Positions 1 through 8,691 of a stretch of DNA of 64,000 nt are shown here, one piece after another. Below the pieces are notes generated by a model, which was not told the origin of the DNA, ran no database searches, and saw nothing but the letters and a program-made list of their open reading frames with translations. A program made the position numbers and the translations under genes. Origin of the DNA: Puniceibacterium sp. IMCC21224 (GTDB lineage Bacteria > Pseudomonadota > Alphaproteobacteria > Rhodobacterales > Rhodobacteraceae); assembly GCF_001038505.1 (NCBI RefSeq), contig NZ_LDPY01000002.1:124001-188000 (forward strand), written 5' to 3'. Position 1 is the first letter of the stretch. Each line of letters opens with the position of its first letter.

Positions 1-1289
1 CCGGTGTCGGGGATCAGCGCCTTTTCCTCGATCAGCAGGGGTGTCTGGTTCTCGAACTGCTCGATTGCTTGATTGGACACGTTTGAGGGGAACGACAGGC
101 ACCCCGGCCCGTCCTGTGTCGGCCGTGCGCCGTGGCCGCCGTTCATGAAGAACATCTTGACAAAGTTGCGATCCTCGCCTTCGCGCCGTCCCTTGAAATA
201 GACGTTCCACAGCGGCGATCCGCAGTCGGCGATGATCTTGTCCGGGGCGATCTGCGACAGTGCGCCGTAGATCGCGGGGGGCATGTAGTGGCCCGATAGG
301 TGTCGCCCCCAGACCGGCGCCGGGCGACGCGGGTTGACCAACGTACCCTCGGGCGCGGTCACGGTGATGGGCCGGAACGCACCGTCGTTGATCGGCGTGC
401 CGGGGTCGAGCGCGCATTTGATCGCGTAGCAGCTATAGGCGGTGGTAAAGGTCATCGGCGAATTGACCGGGAATTCGATCTGTTCCGCCGTGCCCGCAAA
501 ATCGACAGTGATGTCCGAGCCGGAAATCGTGACCTTACAGTGGATGTCCAGCGGGTGATCAAAGCCGTCCGCCGTCAGCATATCTGTATAGGTGCCGTCG
601 GGAATGGCGCTGATGGCGCGGCGCAGACTGGCCTCCGACCGATCTAGCACGTCGTCGGAAAAGGCTTCGAGATCGTCAAGTTCCTCTTCGTCCAGCAGGC
701 GGAACAGGCGGTCGCGGCAGGCGTGATAGGCCGAAAATTGCGACCGGATATCGCCTAGGGTTTCCTCGGGTTCGCGCAGGTTCGCGGTCAGGATATCGAC
801 CAGCAGATCGTGTTCCTCACCCTCCAGCAGGATCTTGGCGACCGGGATGTTCAGCCCTTCTTCAAAGCAGTCCTTGGCGGCGGGTGACGGGGCGCCGCCA
901 ATATCGACGGTGTGAAAGATCGACCCGACAAAGCCCAGATGCCGCCCGTCGCGAAAGATCGGCTTGATCATCGTGATGTCGTTCAGATGGCCGGTGCCAA
1001 GCCAGCCATCGTTGGTGATCAGCACGTCACCGTCGCGCAGGGTCTGCACCGGATATTTGTCCAGCATCGCGGTCAGGGTGCGGGACATGGTGCCGATGAA
1101 GGATGGTACCGACCGGCGGCTCTGCGCGATCTGACGGCCACGGGCATCCAGCAGACCGATGGCAAAGTCGTAGTTTTCGCGTACCACCGACGAAAACGAG
1201 GTCCGCACACAGGTTTCCGCAACCTGATCCATCAATCCGTTAAGCCGCTCCCAGACGACGCCGATCTTGACCGGGCTGAGTTGTGTCAT
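1..1289 (-). CDS. hyuB: hydantoinase B / 5-oxoprolinase beta subunit (partial, 3' end outside window)
   Basis: Reading from an ATG at 1289 down to base 1, the frame stays open for about 429 codons and runs off the left edge, so the C-terminus is missing. The start MTQLSPVKIGVVWERLNGL, then TSFSSVVRENYDFAIGLLD, TNDGWLGTGHLNDI and NSPMTFTTAYSCYAIKC are the conserved blocks of the HyuB/OplahB family (usually 520-600 aa). With a HyuA partner, such enzymes open hydantoins, N-methylhydantoins or 5-oxoproline at the expense of ATP. HyuA is not in the window and would be expected further left. The ATG overlaps the TGA of the upstream aminotransferase by four bases (ATGA), so translation is probably coupled. 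Family certain, substrate unknown. Confidence 0.9.
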   Translation of the reverse strand, partial: MTQLSPVKIGVVWERLNGLMDQVAETCVRTSFSSVVRENYDFAIGLLDARGRQIAQSRRSVPSFIGTMSRTLTAMLDKYPVQTLRDGDVLITNDGWLGTGHLNDITMIKPIFRDGRHLGFVGSIFHTVDIGGAPSPAAKDCFEEGLNIPVAKILLEGEEHDLLVDILTANLREPEETLGDIRSQFSAYHACRDRLFRLLDEEELDDLEAFSDDVLDRSEASLRRAISAIPDGTYTDMLTADGFDHPLDIHCKVTISGSDITVDFAGTAEQIEFPVNSPMTFTTAYSCYAIKCALDPGTPINDGAFRPITVTAPEGTLVNPRRPAPVWGRHLSGHYMPPAIYGALSQIAPDKIIADCGSPLWNVYFKGRREGEDRNFVKMFFMNGGHGARPTQDGPGCLSFPSNVSNQAIEQFENQTPLLIEEKALIPDT

Positions 1290-2236
1290 GTTCCGGACTC
1301 CTTTGTTTGGGGAATGTGGGTAAGCCAGCCGTCAGGGGCCGCTGCGGCACCCCGGACGGTCGAGAAAAAGGCAGTCTGGAGCGCCTGCGTCACCGGACCC
1401 CTGACGCCGGCGCCCACGGCAAAGCGATCGATTCCGACAACCGGCGTCACCTCCATCCCAGTACCGACAAGCAGCACTTCGGAGGCGGCGTACAATTCGG
1501 TTCGATCGACCGGGCGCTCGATCACCCGCGCGGTCACACCCAGATCGCGGGCCTGTTTCAGAACCGTATCGCGGGTCAGACTTTCGAGGATGCCAGCCGT
1601 CACCGGCGGCGCCACAAGCATACCGTCACGCACCAGCAGGACGCAGGCGCCGGGGGCCTCGGCGACCTGACCATCTTCGGTCAGCAGCAGCGCGGTGTCG
1701 TAGCCATCGGCGCGGGCCTGCAGCCCGGCCAGACGACCGTTAAGGTAGTTGGCGGCCGCCTTGACGCGCGGTGGGCTGGCATTGTCGCCGATCCGCCGCC
1801 AGCTAGACACCTGACAGCGCACACCGTTTTCCAGTCGCGCGGTCAGCTGTGGGCGTGGGCGGGCCAGCATGGCGACACCGGTGGGCCCCCGCGCCGTCAT
1901 TTCGCCGTCACCGTCGACATAGACCTGAAGGCGGATATAGGTGTCCTCGGTCACGCCATTGCGCGCCATCAGATCCACCATCGTGCGCGCCATTTCAGCC
2001 GGGTCGGGGATCTCGTCCAGGCCCAGCACCTCACACGAGCGGCGCAACCGGTCGAGGTGTTCGCCCAGCCTGAACAGCGCGACGCCGGGGCCGCCATCCA
2101 GCGCATAGGCGCGGACCCCTTCAAAGACTGACGCGGCATAGGTCACGCCGGGGGCCAACAGTGGCAGGGTGACGCGATTGGCGGGCACAAAGGCGCCGTT
2201 TTGCCAGCCAATGGAAAAGACGGGTCCGCCAGCCAT
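1286..2236 (-). CDS. class IV PLP-dependent aminotransferase (branched-chain/D-amino acid type)
   Basis: A 316-residue fold-type IV aminotransferase. The N-terminal FEGVRAY block, the PLP lysine in RVKAAANYLNG (Lys159), the EAPGACVLLV strand (Glu193) and the GILESLTRDT phosphate-binding loop are all present, as in IlvE and D-alanine aminotransferase. I place the start at MAGGPVFSIGW because it lies one base after the TctA stop; the longer in-frame form would overlap the transporter by 119 bases with an unconvincing Arg/Cys-rich leader. It is fourth in a tctCBA-aminotransferase-hyuB operon, so it probably transaminates an amino acid released from, or leading to, the imported compound. Whether it is specific for L-branched-chain or D-amino acids cannot be told by eye. 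Confidence 0.88.
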   Translation of the reverse strand: MAGGPVFSIGWQNGAFVPANRVTLPLLAPGVTYAASVFEGVRAYALDGGPGVALFRLGEHLDRLRRSCEVLGLDEIPDPAEMARTMVDLMARNGVTEDTYIRLQVYVDGDGEMTARGPTGVAMLARPRPQLTARLENGVRCQVSSWRRIGDNASPPRVKAAANYLNGRLAGLQARADGYDTALLLTEDGQVAEAPGACVLLVRDGMLVAPPVTAGILESLTRDTVLKQARDLGVTARVIERPVDRTELYAASEVLLVGTGMEVTPVVGIDRFAVGAGVRGPVTQALQTAFFSTVRGAAAAPDGWLTHIPQTKESGT

Positions 2237-2237
2237 G

Positions 2238-3764
2238 TCAGCTGCTCCCCAGTCCGGCGGCCCGCGCTGCCTGCTTGTCGCGTAGAACCCGCCGCAGGAC
2301 GAGAACCAGCAGCAGAAACATGACCGCCAGCAGCGTGACAAAGGCGGGCCGGGCAAAGAAATAGCCCAGCGGATTGGGCACCGATCCGGCGATCAGCATC
2401 GAGATCCGTAGGTTCGATTCCAGGATCGGCATCAGGATAAAGCCGATCAGCAATGGCACGGTGGGAAACGCCATCTTGGTCAGGCCCCAGCCCAGCAGAC
2501 CGAACAGAAACACCAACTGGATATCAAAGATCGACCCGCGCATCGCATAGGCCCCTGCGGCGGCGATCACCAGCACCACCGGGAACAGGATGCGTTTGGG
2601 CACGCCCACCACCTTGCGCGCCACCTTGATCAGGCCGTGGCCCAGGATCAGGTTGAACAGGTTGGCTAGCAGCAGGGCTGTAAAGATCGCATAGATCGGT
2701 TCTGGGTTGTCGCGAAAAATCACCGGCCCCGGCGTGATACCTTGGATCAGCAGCGCCGACAGGATCAGCGCGGCGGCGATGTCACCGGGAATGCCAAAAG
2801 CCATCAACGGAATAAGGTTGGCCCCCGACACCGCGTTATTTGCACTTTCGGGCGCCGCAATACCTTCGAGTGTGCCCTTGCCAAACCGTTCCGGCGTTTT
2901 CGATGACCGCTTGGCCTCATTATAGGCCAAAAAGGCGGCAACGGTTGAACTGATGCCCGGCAGCGCGCCGACAGCAGTGCCAAGCGTCGAGGATTTGATC
3001 ATCACTGGCAGGCAGCTCTTGAACTCGGCCCAGGACACCCGACGGTCGGCAGGATCGGTCGAGAATGTGACCGTGCTGGTCGCCAGCTGCTTGCGCGGAT
3101 ACTCCATCTGGCGCAGCACCTCGGCCACCGCCAGAAAACCGATGAGCATGGGGATCAGGCCGATGCCTTCCTCCATCTCGAGAAATCCCATGGTCATACG
3201 CGGGCTGGCCGTCACCGGGTCCAGCCCGACAATACCCAGCAGCATGCCCAAAAGCATCGCAAACACGCCTTTCCAGATCTTGGCGCCTGACACTACGCCC
3301 ATCGTCAGCAACGAGAACGTCACCAGCAATGTGTATTCCGCCGGGCCAAAATTCAGCGCGATTGACGCAAGAAACGATGCGCCAAAGATCAGCACGATGT
3401 CGGAAAAACTGTCGCCAAAGACCGAAGAGTACAGCGCCATCTTGCAGGCTTTTTCACCTTTGCCCTGCTGCGCCAGCGGATAACCGTCCAGAACGGTGGC
3501 GGCGGCGGCGGGGGTGCCTGGAGTCTTGACCAGAATAGCCGTGATCGAACTGCCAAACAGCGATCCCTTGAACATCCCGATCAGCATCGGAATGCCGACC
3601 CATGGATCCAGGTAATAGGTGTAGGGGATCAACAGCGCGACAGCCATGGTGGCCGTCAACCCCGGAATCGCGCCTAGCAATTGCCCGGCAAGCAGCCCCA
3701 CCAGGACCGCCCCCAGCGACTGCCATGTCAAGGCGAGTTGTACGCCTGCGAGTATGCTGTCCAT
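2238..3764 (-). CDS. tctA: tripartite tricarboxylate transporter, large permease TctA
   Basis: A 508-residue polytopic membrane protein of the TctA family. Diagnostic blocks are GAIPGLTATMAVALLIP near residues 31-47, FKGSLFGSSITAILVKTPGTP with the following DGYPLAQQGKGEKA, and FGIPGDIAAALILSALLIQG in the middle, followed by several hydrophobic helices. TctA is the sodium-dependent transmembrane subunit that receives a carboxylate from the periplasmic TctC protein together with small subunit TctB. The length is typical of the family. It follows tctB after 5 bases and precedes the aminotransferase by one base, so the three transporter genes and the two enzymes form one operon. The usual substrates of the family are di- and tricarboxylates, but many members carry other acids. 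Confidence 0.95.
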   Translation of the reverse strand: MDSILAGVQLALTWQSLGAVLVGLLAGQLLGAIPGLTATMAVALLIPYTYYLDPWVGIPMLIGMFKGSLFGSSITAILVKTPGTPAAAATVLDGYPLAQQGKGEKACKMALYSSVFGDSFSDIVLIFGASFLASIALNFGPAEYTLLVTFSLLTMGVVSGAKIWKGVFAMLLGMLLGIVGLDPVTASPRMTMGFLEMEEGIGLIPMLIGFLAVAEVLRQMEYPRKQLATSTVTFSTDPADRRVSWAEFKSCLPVMIKSSTLGTAVGALPGISSTVAAFLAYNEAKRSSKTPERFGKGTLEGIAAPESANNAVSGANLIPLMAFGIPGDIAAALILSALLIQGITPGPVIFRDNPEPIYAIFTALLLANLFNLILGHGLIKVARKVVGVPKRILFPVVLVIAAAGAYAMRGSIFDIQLVFLFGLLGWGLTKMAFPTVPLLIGFILMPILESNLRISMLIAGSVPNPLGYFFARPAFVTLLAVMFLLLVLVLRRVLRDKQAARAAGLGSS

Positions 3765-3769
3765 GCGGT

Positions 3770-4288
3770 CTAACCTTTGAAAAGGGACGAAATTGCACCG
3801 CGCGGCAGGCGCACGCTTAGCAATTCGTCAAAGAGGAGATATGTGAAGAGGATGCAGGCCGCGCCGATCAGCGCCACCATGATCAGACGTCGTTCGCCCA
3901 GGCGGTGCACCAGATAGGCCACCAACGCAAAGCTCGCCGCGTAAAAGCCAAGCAGCGGTACCAGTAGAAACCCGTAGATGGTCGTCACGAAATTCAGCAT
4001 GATGCCGCGCCGCGTTTCTTCTGCACTGCCGCTCTCGCTCAGATCGTCCGGCAGTGCGTCTAATTGCCCGCTCATCGCTGCCAGACCCAGCTGGACCAGG
4101 CGTCCGACCATGGCCGCAACCATAAGCGCCGCCAGAAGGTAGGGTGCAAAGCGCGGTGAAATTTCGCTGTCGGACCCGAACCCCTGAGGCGCGTCAATCG
4201 ACAAAGGGACGTACCAAAAGGCGAACAGCGCCACGCAGGGCAGCAGTATCGCAATCAAAATCAGTTCTAGACGCACATGGACGGGCAT
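3770..4288 (-). CDS. tctB: tripartite tricarboxylate transporter, small permease TctB
   Basis: A 172-residue membrane protein with about four hydrophobic helices: LELILIAILLPCVALFAFWY near the start, a helix after residue 50, then two in the C-terminal half including LLVPLLGFYAASFALVAYL. This is the arrangement of the poorly conserved TctB family. I chose MPVHVRLELIL as start (ATG at 4288) because upstream residues of the open frame are polar and unlike the family. It sits between tctC and tctA, the standard order C-B-A. A 70-base gap separates it from tctC, which may allow the binding protein to be made in larger amounts. Confidence 0.88.
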   Translation of the reverse strand: MPVHVRLELILIAILLPCVALFAFWYVPLSIDAPQGFGSDSEISPRFAPYLLAALMVAAMVGRLVQLGLAAMSGQLDALPDDLSESGSAEETRRGIMLNFVTTIYGFLLVPLLGFYAASFALVAYLVHRLGERRLIMVALIGAACILFTYLLFDELLSVRLPRGAISSLFKG

Positions 4289-4358
4289 CGTCGGGATATC
4301 CTCTGCTCGGAGGGCTGGCAGCCGGTCAAGACCAACCGCCAGCGAATTGTTGAGTGCT

Positions 4359-5309
4359 TTAATTGGCGAGGCCGTATTTCTCGGTCGCTTCACCCATGGC
4401 CTTGTAGTCAGCCTGCACCCGCGCGGTGAAATCGGCCGAGTTCAGATAGGCGCCTTCGGCTTTGATCCGGTCCATCAATGTCTTGAACTCGTCACTGTCA
4501 GAAATCTGCTTGAGCGTGTCATCCCAGGCGGCGATCACGTCGTCAGGCAGTCCCGCCGGTGCGGCAAGTGCGAAAAAGCTGGCCAGCTCAAGCGGATAAC
4601 CCAGCTCACCCAGTGTAGGCGCATCCGGTGCCTGTGGGTTTCGGCCGGGGCTGGTTTCAGCCAGAATCTTGATCTCGCCATTGTCCAGCGCGGGACCGTA
4701 ATCGGAAATGACGGCAAGGTCGATGGTGCCGGACAACAGGTTCGCCAGCTCCACCGCGCCGCCCTTTGATGGCAGGAAGGTGGTTTTGACATCCTCGGCC
4801 CGGAACACGGCCTCGGTCGCCAGGTGTGGACCACCGCGCGGCACCGCCGCCGACCAGCGCAACTGGCCCGGATTTTCGCGGGCAAATGCGATCACGTCTG
4901 CCAAGCTGTCATATTTGCCGTCGTTGCGCACGATCACCGGTTGCTTGGACAGCATGTACTGGCCCAGATAGCTTAGATCGGTGATCGGGTCATACGGTGC
5001 CTCGATGATATGTGGGCGTACGGTGACCGGGCTCGTCGAGATAAAGCAGATGGTATAGCCGTCCGGCTCGGCATTGGCGCAGCTGTTGATGCCGATGTAA
5101 GCGCCGCCGCCTTCGCGGTTTTGCACCACAAAGTTCACACCCATGATGTCGCTTGCCTTGTCAGCGATGAATCGCGAGGTGATGTCGCCATTGCCGCCCG
5201 GCGAATAGGGCACGATCAGCGTGATCTGTTCTGACGGGTAGGATTGTGCGGTGGCGACTGTCGCCGTGACTGCCAGCGCGGCAGCGCCTTTGAGGATATG
5301 TTTGATCAT
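4359..5309 (-). CDS. tctC: tripartite tricarboxylate transporter substrate-binding protein TctC/Bug
   Basis: A 316-residue periplasmic binding protein of the Bug/TctC family. It starts with MIKHILKGAAALAVTATVA, a Sec signal peptide, followed by the family block YPSEQITLIVPYSPGGNGD, then VVQNREGGGAYIG, and ends in the usual DYKAMGEATEKYGLAN-type helix. The ATG at 5309 has a strong AAGGAG Shine-Dalgarno sequence about 7 bases upstream, which decides the start against the longer open frame. It is the first gene of the minus-strand operon tctCBA-aminotransferase-hyuB and is divergent from the UPF0317 gene at 5492. The two acid-binding loops of the family are present; the ligand is unknown. Confidence 0.93.
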   Translation of the reverse strand: MIKHILKGAAALAVTATVATAQSYPSEQITLIVPYSPGGNGDITSRFIADKASDIMGVNFVVQNREGGGAYIGINSCANAEPDGYTICFISTSPVTVRPHIIEAPYDPITDLSYLGQYMLSKQPVIVRNDGKYDSLADVIAFARENPGQLRWSAAVPRGGPHLATEAVFRAEDVKTTFLPSKGGAVELANLLSGTIDLAVISDYGPALDNGEIKILAETSPGRNPQAPDAPTLGELGYPLELASFFALAAPAGLPDDVIAAWDDTLKQISDSDEFKTLMDRIKAEGAYLNSADFTARVQADYKAMGEATEKYGLAN

Positions 5310-5491
5310 TTGGTCTCTCCTTGTTGGGGCGCATGAATGGCGCCGGAAATGCGTCGGTCTTGAATACGTGCAGGACCATCTGCCTCTGACGGGCAGTTTT
5401 GCGTTTTGGTCCCTATCCAAGCGCGACGCGGTTGCGATACGCTGACGCGGGAACAGGCCCCGTGGGCAGTATCGAAATCGAAAGGGCTGGT
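5310..5491. promoter_or_regulatory. divergent intergenic region between tctC and UPF0317 gene
   Basis: This 182-base region separates the minus-strand tctC operon from the plus-strand UPF0317/HpaI pair and must hold at least two promoters. I see the tctC ribosome binding site at its left end and a weaker GGGCTGG before the ATG at 5492. No convincing -35/-10 pair, operator palindrome or terminator could be read by eye. No regulator gene lies beside it. Confidence 0.5.
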
Positions 5492-6310
5492 ATGCTTGAC
5501 ATTGAAACTGACGATATGCGTCGTCGACTTGAGCATGGCACCGCTGCCGATGTGCGTCTTGCGATCCGCGACGGACGCTGGCGCGGCACGACACATGCGC
5601 TGGCGCGCGGATACGCGCAGGCCAACCTTGCCATTGTGCCTGCGGGCGCCGCTCTCGACTTTATGCGGTTCTGCCTGCGCAATCCCAAGCCGTGCCCGTT
5701 GCTGGATGTGACCGATACCGGCGATCCCGAGTTCCGGCAGATCGCGCCCGGGTCGGACGTGCGTCGCGACTTGTCGGGCTATTGCGTCTACCGTGACGGG
5801 GTGCTGGTCGACGAAACTGACGATATCTCGGCGCTCTGGCGGGACGATCTGGTGGCTTTTGCCATGGGGTGTTCGCTGTCCTTTGACGCGGTGCTTCAGG
5901 ACAATGGTCTGCGTGTGGCGCATCTGGCGCAGCCCGGCGGGCGTATCGCGGTCTATACCTCGGGGATTGATTGCGTGCCCGCTGGCCCGTTCCGCGGCCC
6001 TATGGTCGTTTCGCTGCGGCCGATCCCACAAGATGAAGTCGACCGCGTGGTCGAGGTGACGCGGCGCTATCCGTCGGTCCATGGTGGGCCGGTACACATC
6101 GGCGATCCCGCTGCCATCGGCATCCATGACACTCAGGCCGTCGACTGGGGCAAACCGCCTGTGATCGGGGCGAATGATGTGCCCGTGTTCTGGGGGTGCG
6201 GTGTCACCCCTCAGGCGGTGGCCATGGCAGCAAAGCTGCCGTTGATGATCACACACAAGACAGGTCATATGCTGCTCACCGATCTCAAGGTAAAGGCGCT
6301 GGACCAATGA
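5492..6310 (+). CDS. UPF0317/DUF1445 family protein (D-glutamate cyclase-like, putative hydro-lyase)
   Basis: A 272-residue protein of the UPF0317 (DUF1445, YcsI) family. The blocks RGYAQANLAIVPAGAALDF, RNPKPCPLLDVTDTGDPE, the CVYRDG and FAMGCSLSFDAVL segments and the C-terminal VFWGCGVTPQAVAM are characteristic, and the length matches the family norm of about 265. The family is annotated as putative hydro-lyase, and mitochondrial relatives act as D-glutamate cyclase on 5-oxo-D-proline. The ATG at 5492 is preferred over a longer frame because family homology begins a few residues after it. Its stop codon overlaps the start of the HpcH/HpaI gene (ATGA). The divergent oxoprolinase-type hyuB makes a role in lactam or hydantoin breakdown plausible, but that is inference. 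Confidence 0.85.
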   Translation: MLDIETDDMRRRLEHGTAADVRLAIRDGRWRGTTHALARGYAQANLAIVPAGAALDFMRFCLRNPKPCPLLDVTDTGDPEFRQIAPGSDVRRDLSGYCVYRDGVLVDETDDISALWRDDLVAFAMGCSLSFDAVLQDNGLRVAHLAQPGGRIAVYTSGIDCVPAGPFRGPMVVSLRPIPQDEVDRVVEVTRRYPSVHGGPVHIGDPAAIGIHDTQAVDWGKPPVIGANDVPVFWGCGVTPQAVAMAAKLPLMITHKTGHMLLTDLKVKALDQ

Positions 6311-7077
6311 GTGCATCGCTGGCTGAAAAACTTGCGCAGCGTCCGTGCTTTGGCGTCAGCTGCCGTCTGACCCGCACCACGGACATCGCTGCGATGCTGC
6401 GCGATTGCGGCTATGATTGGATGTTCCTTGATCTGGAACACGGCCCGCTCAGCATGGATCAGATCACGCAGACCGCCCTTGCCGGGGTAGAGGCCGGGGT
6501 CACGCCGCTGGTACGGGTGGCCGATGCTGCGCCGGGGCCGATACATCGGGTGTTGTCCAATGGCGCGATGGGCGTGATTGTCCCGCATGTGGACGATCCC
6601 GAAACCGCCGCCGCCATCGCCCGCGAATGTCGTTTTCCGCCCCACGGCCATAGATCGGTGCCCGGCATTCTGCCGCAACTTGGCTATGCGCCGCGCAGTT
6701 TTGCCGATGCCGCAAAGATACTTGACCCGATCACACTCTGCGCTGTGATGATCGAAAGCCGCACCGCAGTCGAGGCCGTGGACGAGATCGCCTCGGTTGA
6801 CGGGGTCGACATCCTGTTTGTCGGCGCGTCGGATCTGACGTTCCAGCTGGGCAAACCCAGCGCGTACGGCGACCCCGAGATGGTCGCGGCGATGGAAAAG
6901 GTGGCCGCCGCAGCGCAGCGCCACGGCAAGGTCTGCGGCTTTGGTGGTGTGGCGGATGCCGACATGACGCGGCGCTACATTGATTTCGGGATGAATTTTA
7001 TTCTGGCCGGCAATGACCAGACCATGTTCCTGCAAGGGGCGCGGGCGCGGCTGGCGGCTTTGACGGGCAAGGGTTAG
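6307..7077 (+). CDS. HpcH/HpaI family aldolase
   Basis: A 256-residue class II pyruvate-type aldolase. Visible signatures are FLDLEHGPLS with the catalytic His (residue 45), PLVRV with the substrate-binding Arg (residue 70), the GVIVPHVDDP segment and the metal-ligand region near CAVMIESRTAVE, followed by ILFVGASDLTFQLG. These enzymes split 2-keto-3-deoxy or 4-hydroxy-2-oxo acids to pyruvate and an aldehyde, using Mg2+, Mn2+ or Co2+. The start ATG overlaps the UPF0317 stop by four bases, so the two are co-translated and likely act in one pathway. It converges on the ThDP enzyme gene with a 9-base gap and no visible terminator. Confidence 0.9.
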   Translation: MSASLAEKLAQRPCFGVSCRLTRTTDIAAMLRDCGYDWMFLDLEHGPLSMDQITQTALAGVEAGVTPLVRVADAAPGPIHRVLSNGAMGVIVPHVDDPETAAAIARECRFPPHGHRSVPGILPQLGYAPRSFADAAKILDPITLCAVMIESRTAVEAVDEIASVDGVDILFVGASDLTFQLGKPSAYGDPEMVAAMEKVAAAAQRHGKVCGFGGVADADMTRRYIDFGMNFILAGNDQTMFLQGARARLAALTGKG

Positions 7078-7086
7078 CATCATCCT

Positions 7087-8691
7087 CTAGCCCCGCATCG
7101 CTTTGAGTTGCGCGGCGTATCCTCCGGGGTCAAGGACCACATCAATCAGTGACGGTCCCGGCGCCTGTTCCGCTTCGATCAGCGCCGCCTCGTACTCGGC
7201 CTTAGTCGTCACGCGCCAGGCCACGCAGCCAAAGCCCCGCGCCACCGCTGCAAAATCTGTCCGGGGCCAGCGCACGCCAGCGGATTTCAGCCCGCGCTGC
7301 TGCTGTTTCAGGTCGATCAACGTCAGCGCACCGTCGTTGAAGACGATCACTGTGACCGGGACAGCATATTGCACGGCTGTGGCGAGTTCACCAACGCACA
7401 TCTTGAGCCCGCCATCACCGGTAAAGGCGATGACGCGGCGTGATGGGTCCGCAAGCCCGGTGGCAATCGCCGCAGGCAGCGCAAAAGCCATCGAGGCAAG
7501 CCCGTTCGAGATCTGCAAATCATTCGGTCTGTCGGCCGGCCAGAATCCCGTGGCACTCAGCATATGTGCCCCCGCGTCGACAGTGATCCGGGCATCGCTC
7601 AGGTGCTTTGCCGCCGCCTGGACGATAACTTGCGGGTCAATCGCAGCCCCTTCAGGAAACGAGATCGCGCTGCGCATCGCGTTCGCCAGATCGCGGATGT
7701 CGTCCGGCGTCCAATCGCTGGCACTGTTGCGTCCCGTCAGTGTATTCAGGTTTGGGATCAGCGGGCCGTACACGCCGGCGGAAATGTTGGTATAGTGCGG
7801 TTGGTGGTGGATTTCGGCGATATCCAGCACCGGCACGTCATAACGCCACGGCTGCAAGATCAGCTCGACCGGGTCCAGCCCGACCAATACGATCAGATCG
7901 GCCCGCTCTAGTGTTGGTGCCTCTGCCGTGCCGCAGGTGAACAGCCCCACGCGGGCAGGATGCGCGTCTGGTATAACGCCCTTGGCTTTGTACGTGGTCA
8001 GAACCGGACAGCCCAGACTTTCGACAAGCCGCAATGTCGCCTCTGATGCAGAGCGCGCCTCGAGTCCGACCACCACCACCGGGCGGCGCGCTTGTGACAG
8101 CAGGACGCGCGCGTCGTCCAGTGACAGGCATGCTGATGTGGCGGGTGATGCGGTCATCGCCGTCGGCGCCGCCTGGCGCCGGGCCGCAGCACCTGTCAGT
8201 TCGATATGCACCGGCCCACGACAGGGCGCACAGGCAAGGTCGATCAATCGCTCAATCTCGGCGGTGGGTTCGTCGCCGTCAAGCCGACTGTGGGCTTTGA
8301 CCACCGGTCGGCTCATCCCTTCCTGATCGAACACCTGATGTGTCACATAGGCTTTGAGCGTCTCGGAAAACCCGTCGGTGATGCAGATCACCGGCGCCCG
8401 GTCGAGCGCGGCATGCGCCAGCCCGTTCATCGCCTGAGCCAGCCCCGGCCCCTTGGTGGTCAGCGCTGCACCGGGTGCACCCGAGATATCAGCGTCGGCG
8501 GCAGCCATCATCACCGCAGCATTTTCGCTGCGGGCCAGTACAAAGGTCATGCCAAGCGACTCGGCCGCCGCAATCAGATCAAGCGACGATCCACCCCCCG
8601 GAACACCGTAAAGCCGCCGCGTCCCACGCCGATACAGCGCCTCAACCAGATGACCGGCGACTGTCTGTGTGGTCATTGCATCATTCTGCAT
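7087..8691 (-). CDS. thiamine-diphosphate-dependent enzyme (acetolactate synthase / decarboxylase-like)
   Basis: A 534-residue ThDP enzyme of the AHAS/benzoylformate decarboxylase superfamily. The N-terminal domain holds YGVPGGGSS and the catalytic glutamate in ARSENAAV (Glu57); the GPGLAQAMNGLAHA loop follows. The C-terminal domain has the ThDP/Mg motif starting at GDGGLKM and ending at the FNDG Asn. I chose the ATG at 8691, which has a GGGGG stretch about 6 bases upstream; the next Met (8676) has none and a longer form reaches 8712. The lack of a clear FAD-binding middle sequence and the solitary gene context argue against biosynthetic acetolactate synthase and suggest a catabolic 2-oxo-acid decarboxylase or carboligase. 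The substrate is unknown. Confidence 0.85.
   Translation of the reverse strand: MQNDAMTTQTVAGHLVEALYRRGTRRLYGVPGGGSSLDLIAAAESLGMTFVLARSENAAVMMAAADADISGAPGAALTTKGPGLAQAMNGLAHAALDRAPVICITDGFSETLKAYVTHQVFDQEGMSRPVVKAHSRLDGDEPTAEIERLIDLACAPCRGPVHIELTGAAARRQAAPTAMTASPATSACLSLDDARVLLSQARRPVVVVGLEARSASEATLRLVESLGCPVLTTYKAKGVIPDAHPARVGLFTCGTAEAPTLERADLIVLVGLDPVELILQPWRYDVPVLDIAEIHHQPHYTNISAGVYGPLIPNLNTLTGRNSASDWTPDDIRDLANAMRSAISFPEGAAIDPQVIVQAAAKHLSDARITVDAGAHMLSATGFWPADRPNDLQISNGLASMAFALPAAIATGLADPSRRVIAFTGDGGLKMCVGELATAVQYAVPVTVIVFNDGALTLIDLKQQQRGLKSAGVRWPRTDFAAVARGFGCVAWRVTTKAEYEAALIEAEQAPGPSLIDVVLDPGGYAAQLKAMRG

Noticed and set aside
2237..2356. 40-residue N-terminal extension of the class IV aminotransferase
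   Set aside because: It would overlap tctA by 119 bases and is Arg/Cys-rich; the ATG at 2236 directly follows the tctA stop.
7087..8691. Biosynthetic acetolactate synthase (ilvB)
   Set aside because: No ilvN small-subunit gene follows, the gene stands alone among catabolic genes, and the middle domain lacks clear FAD-binding features of IlvB.
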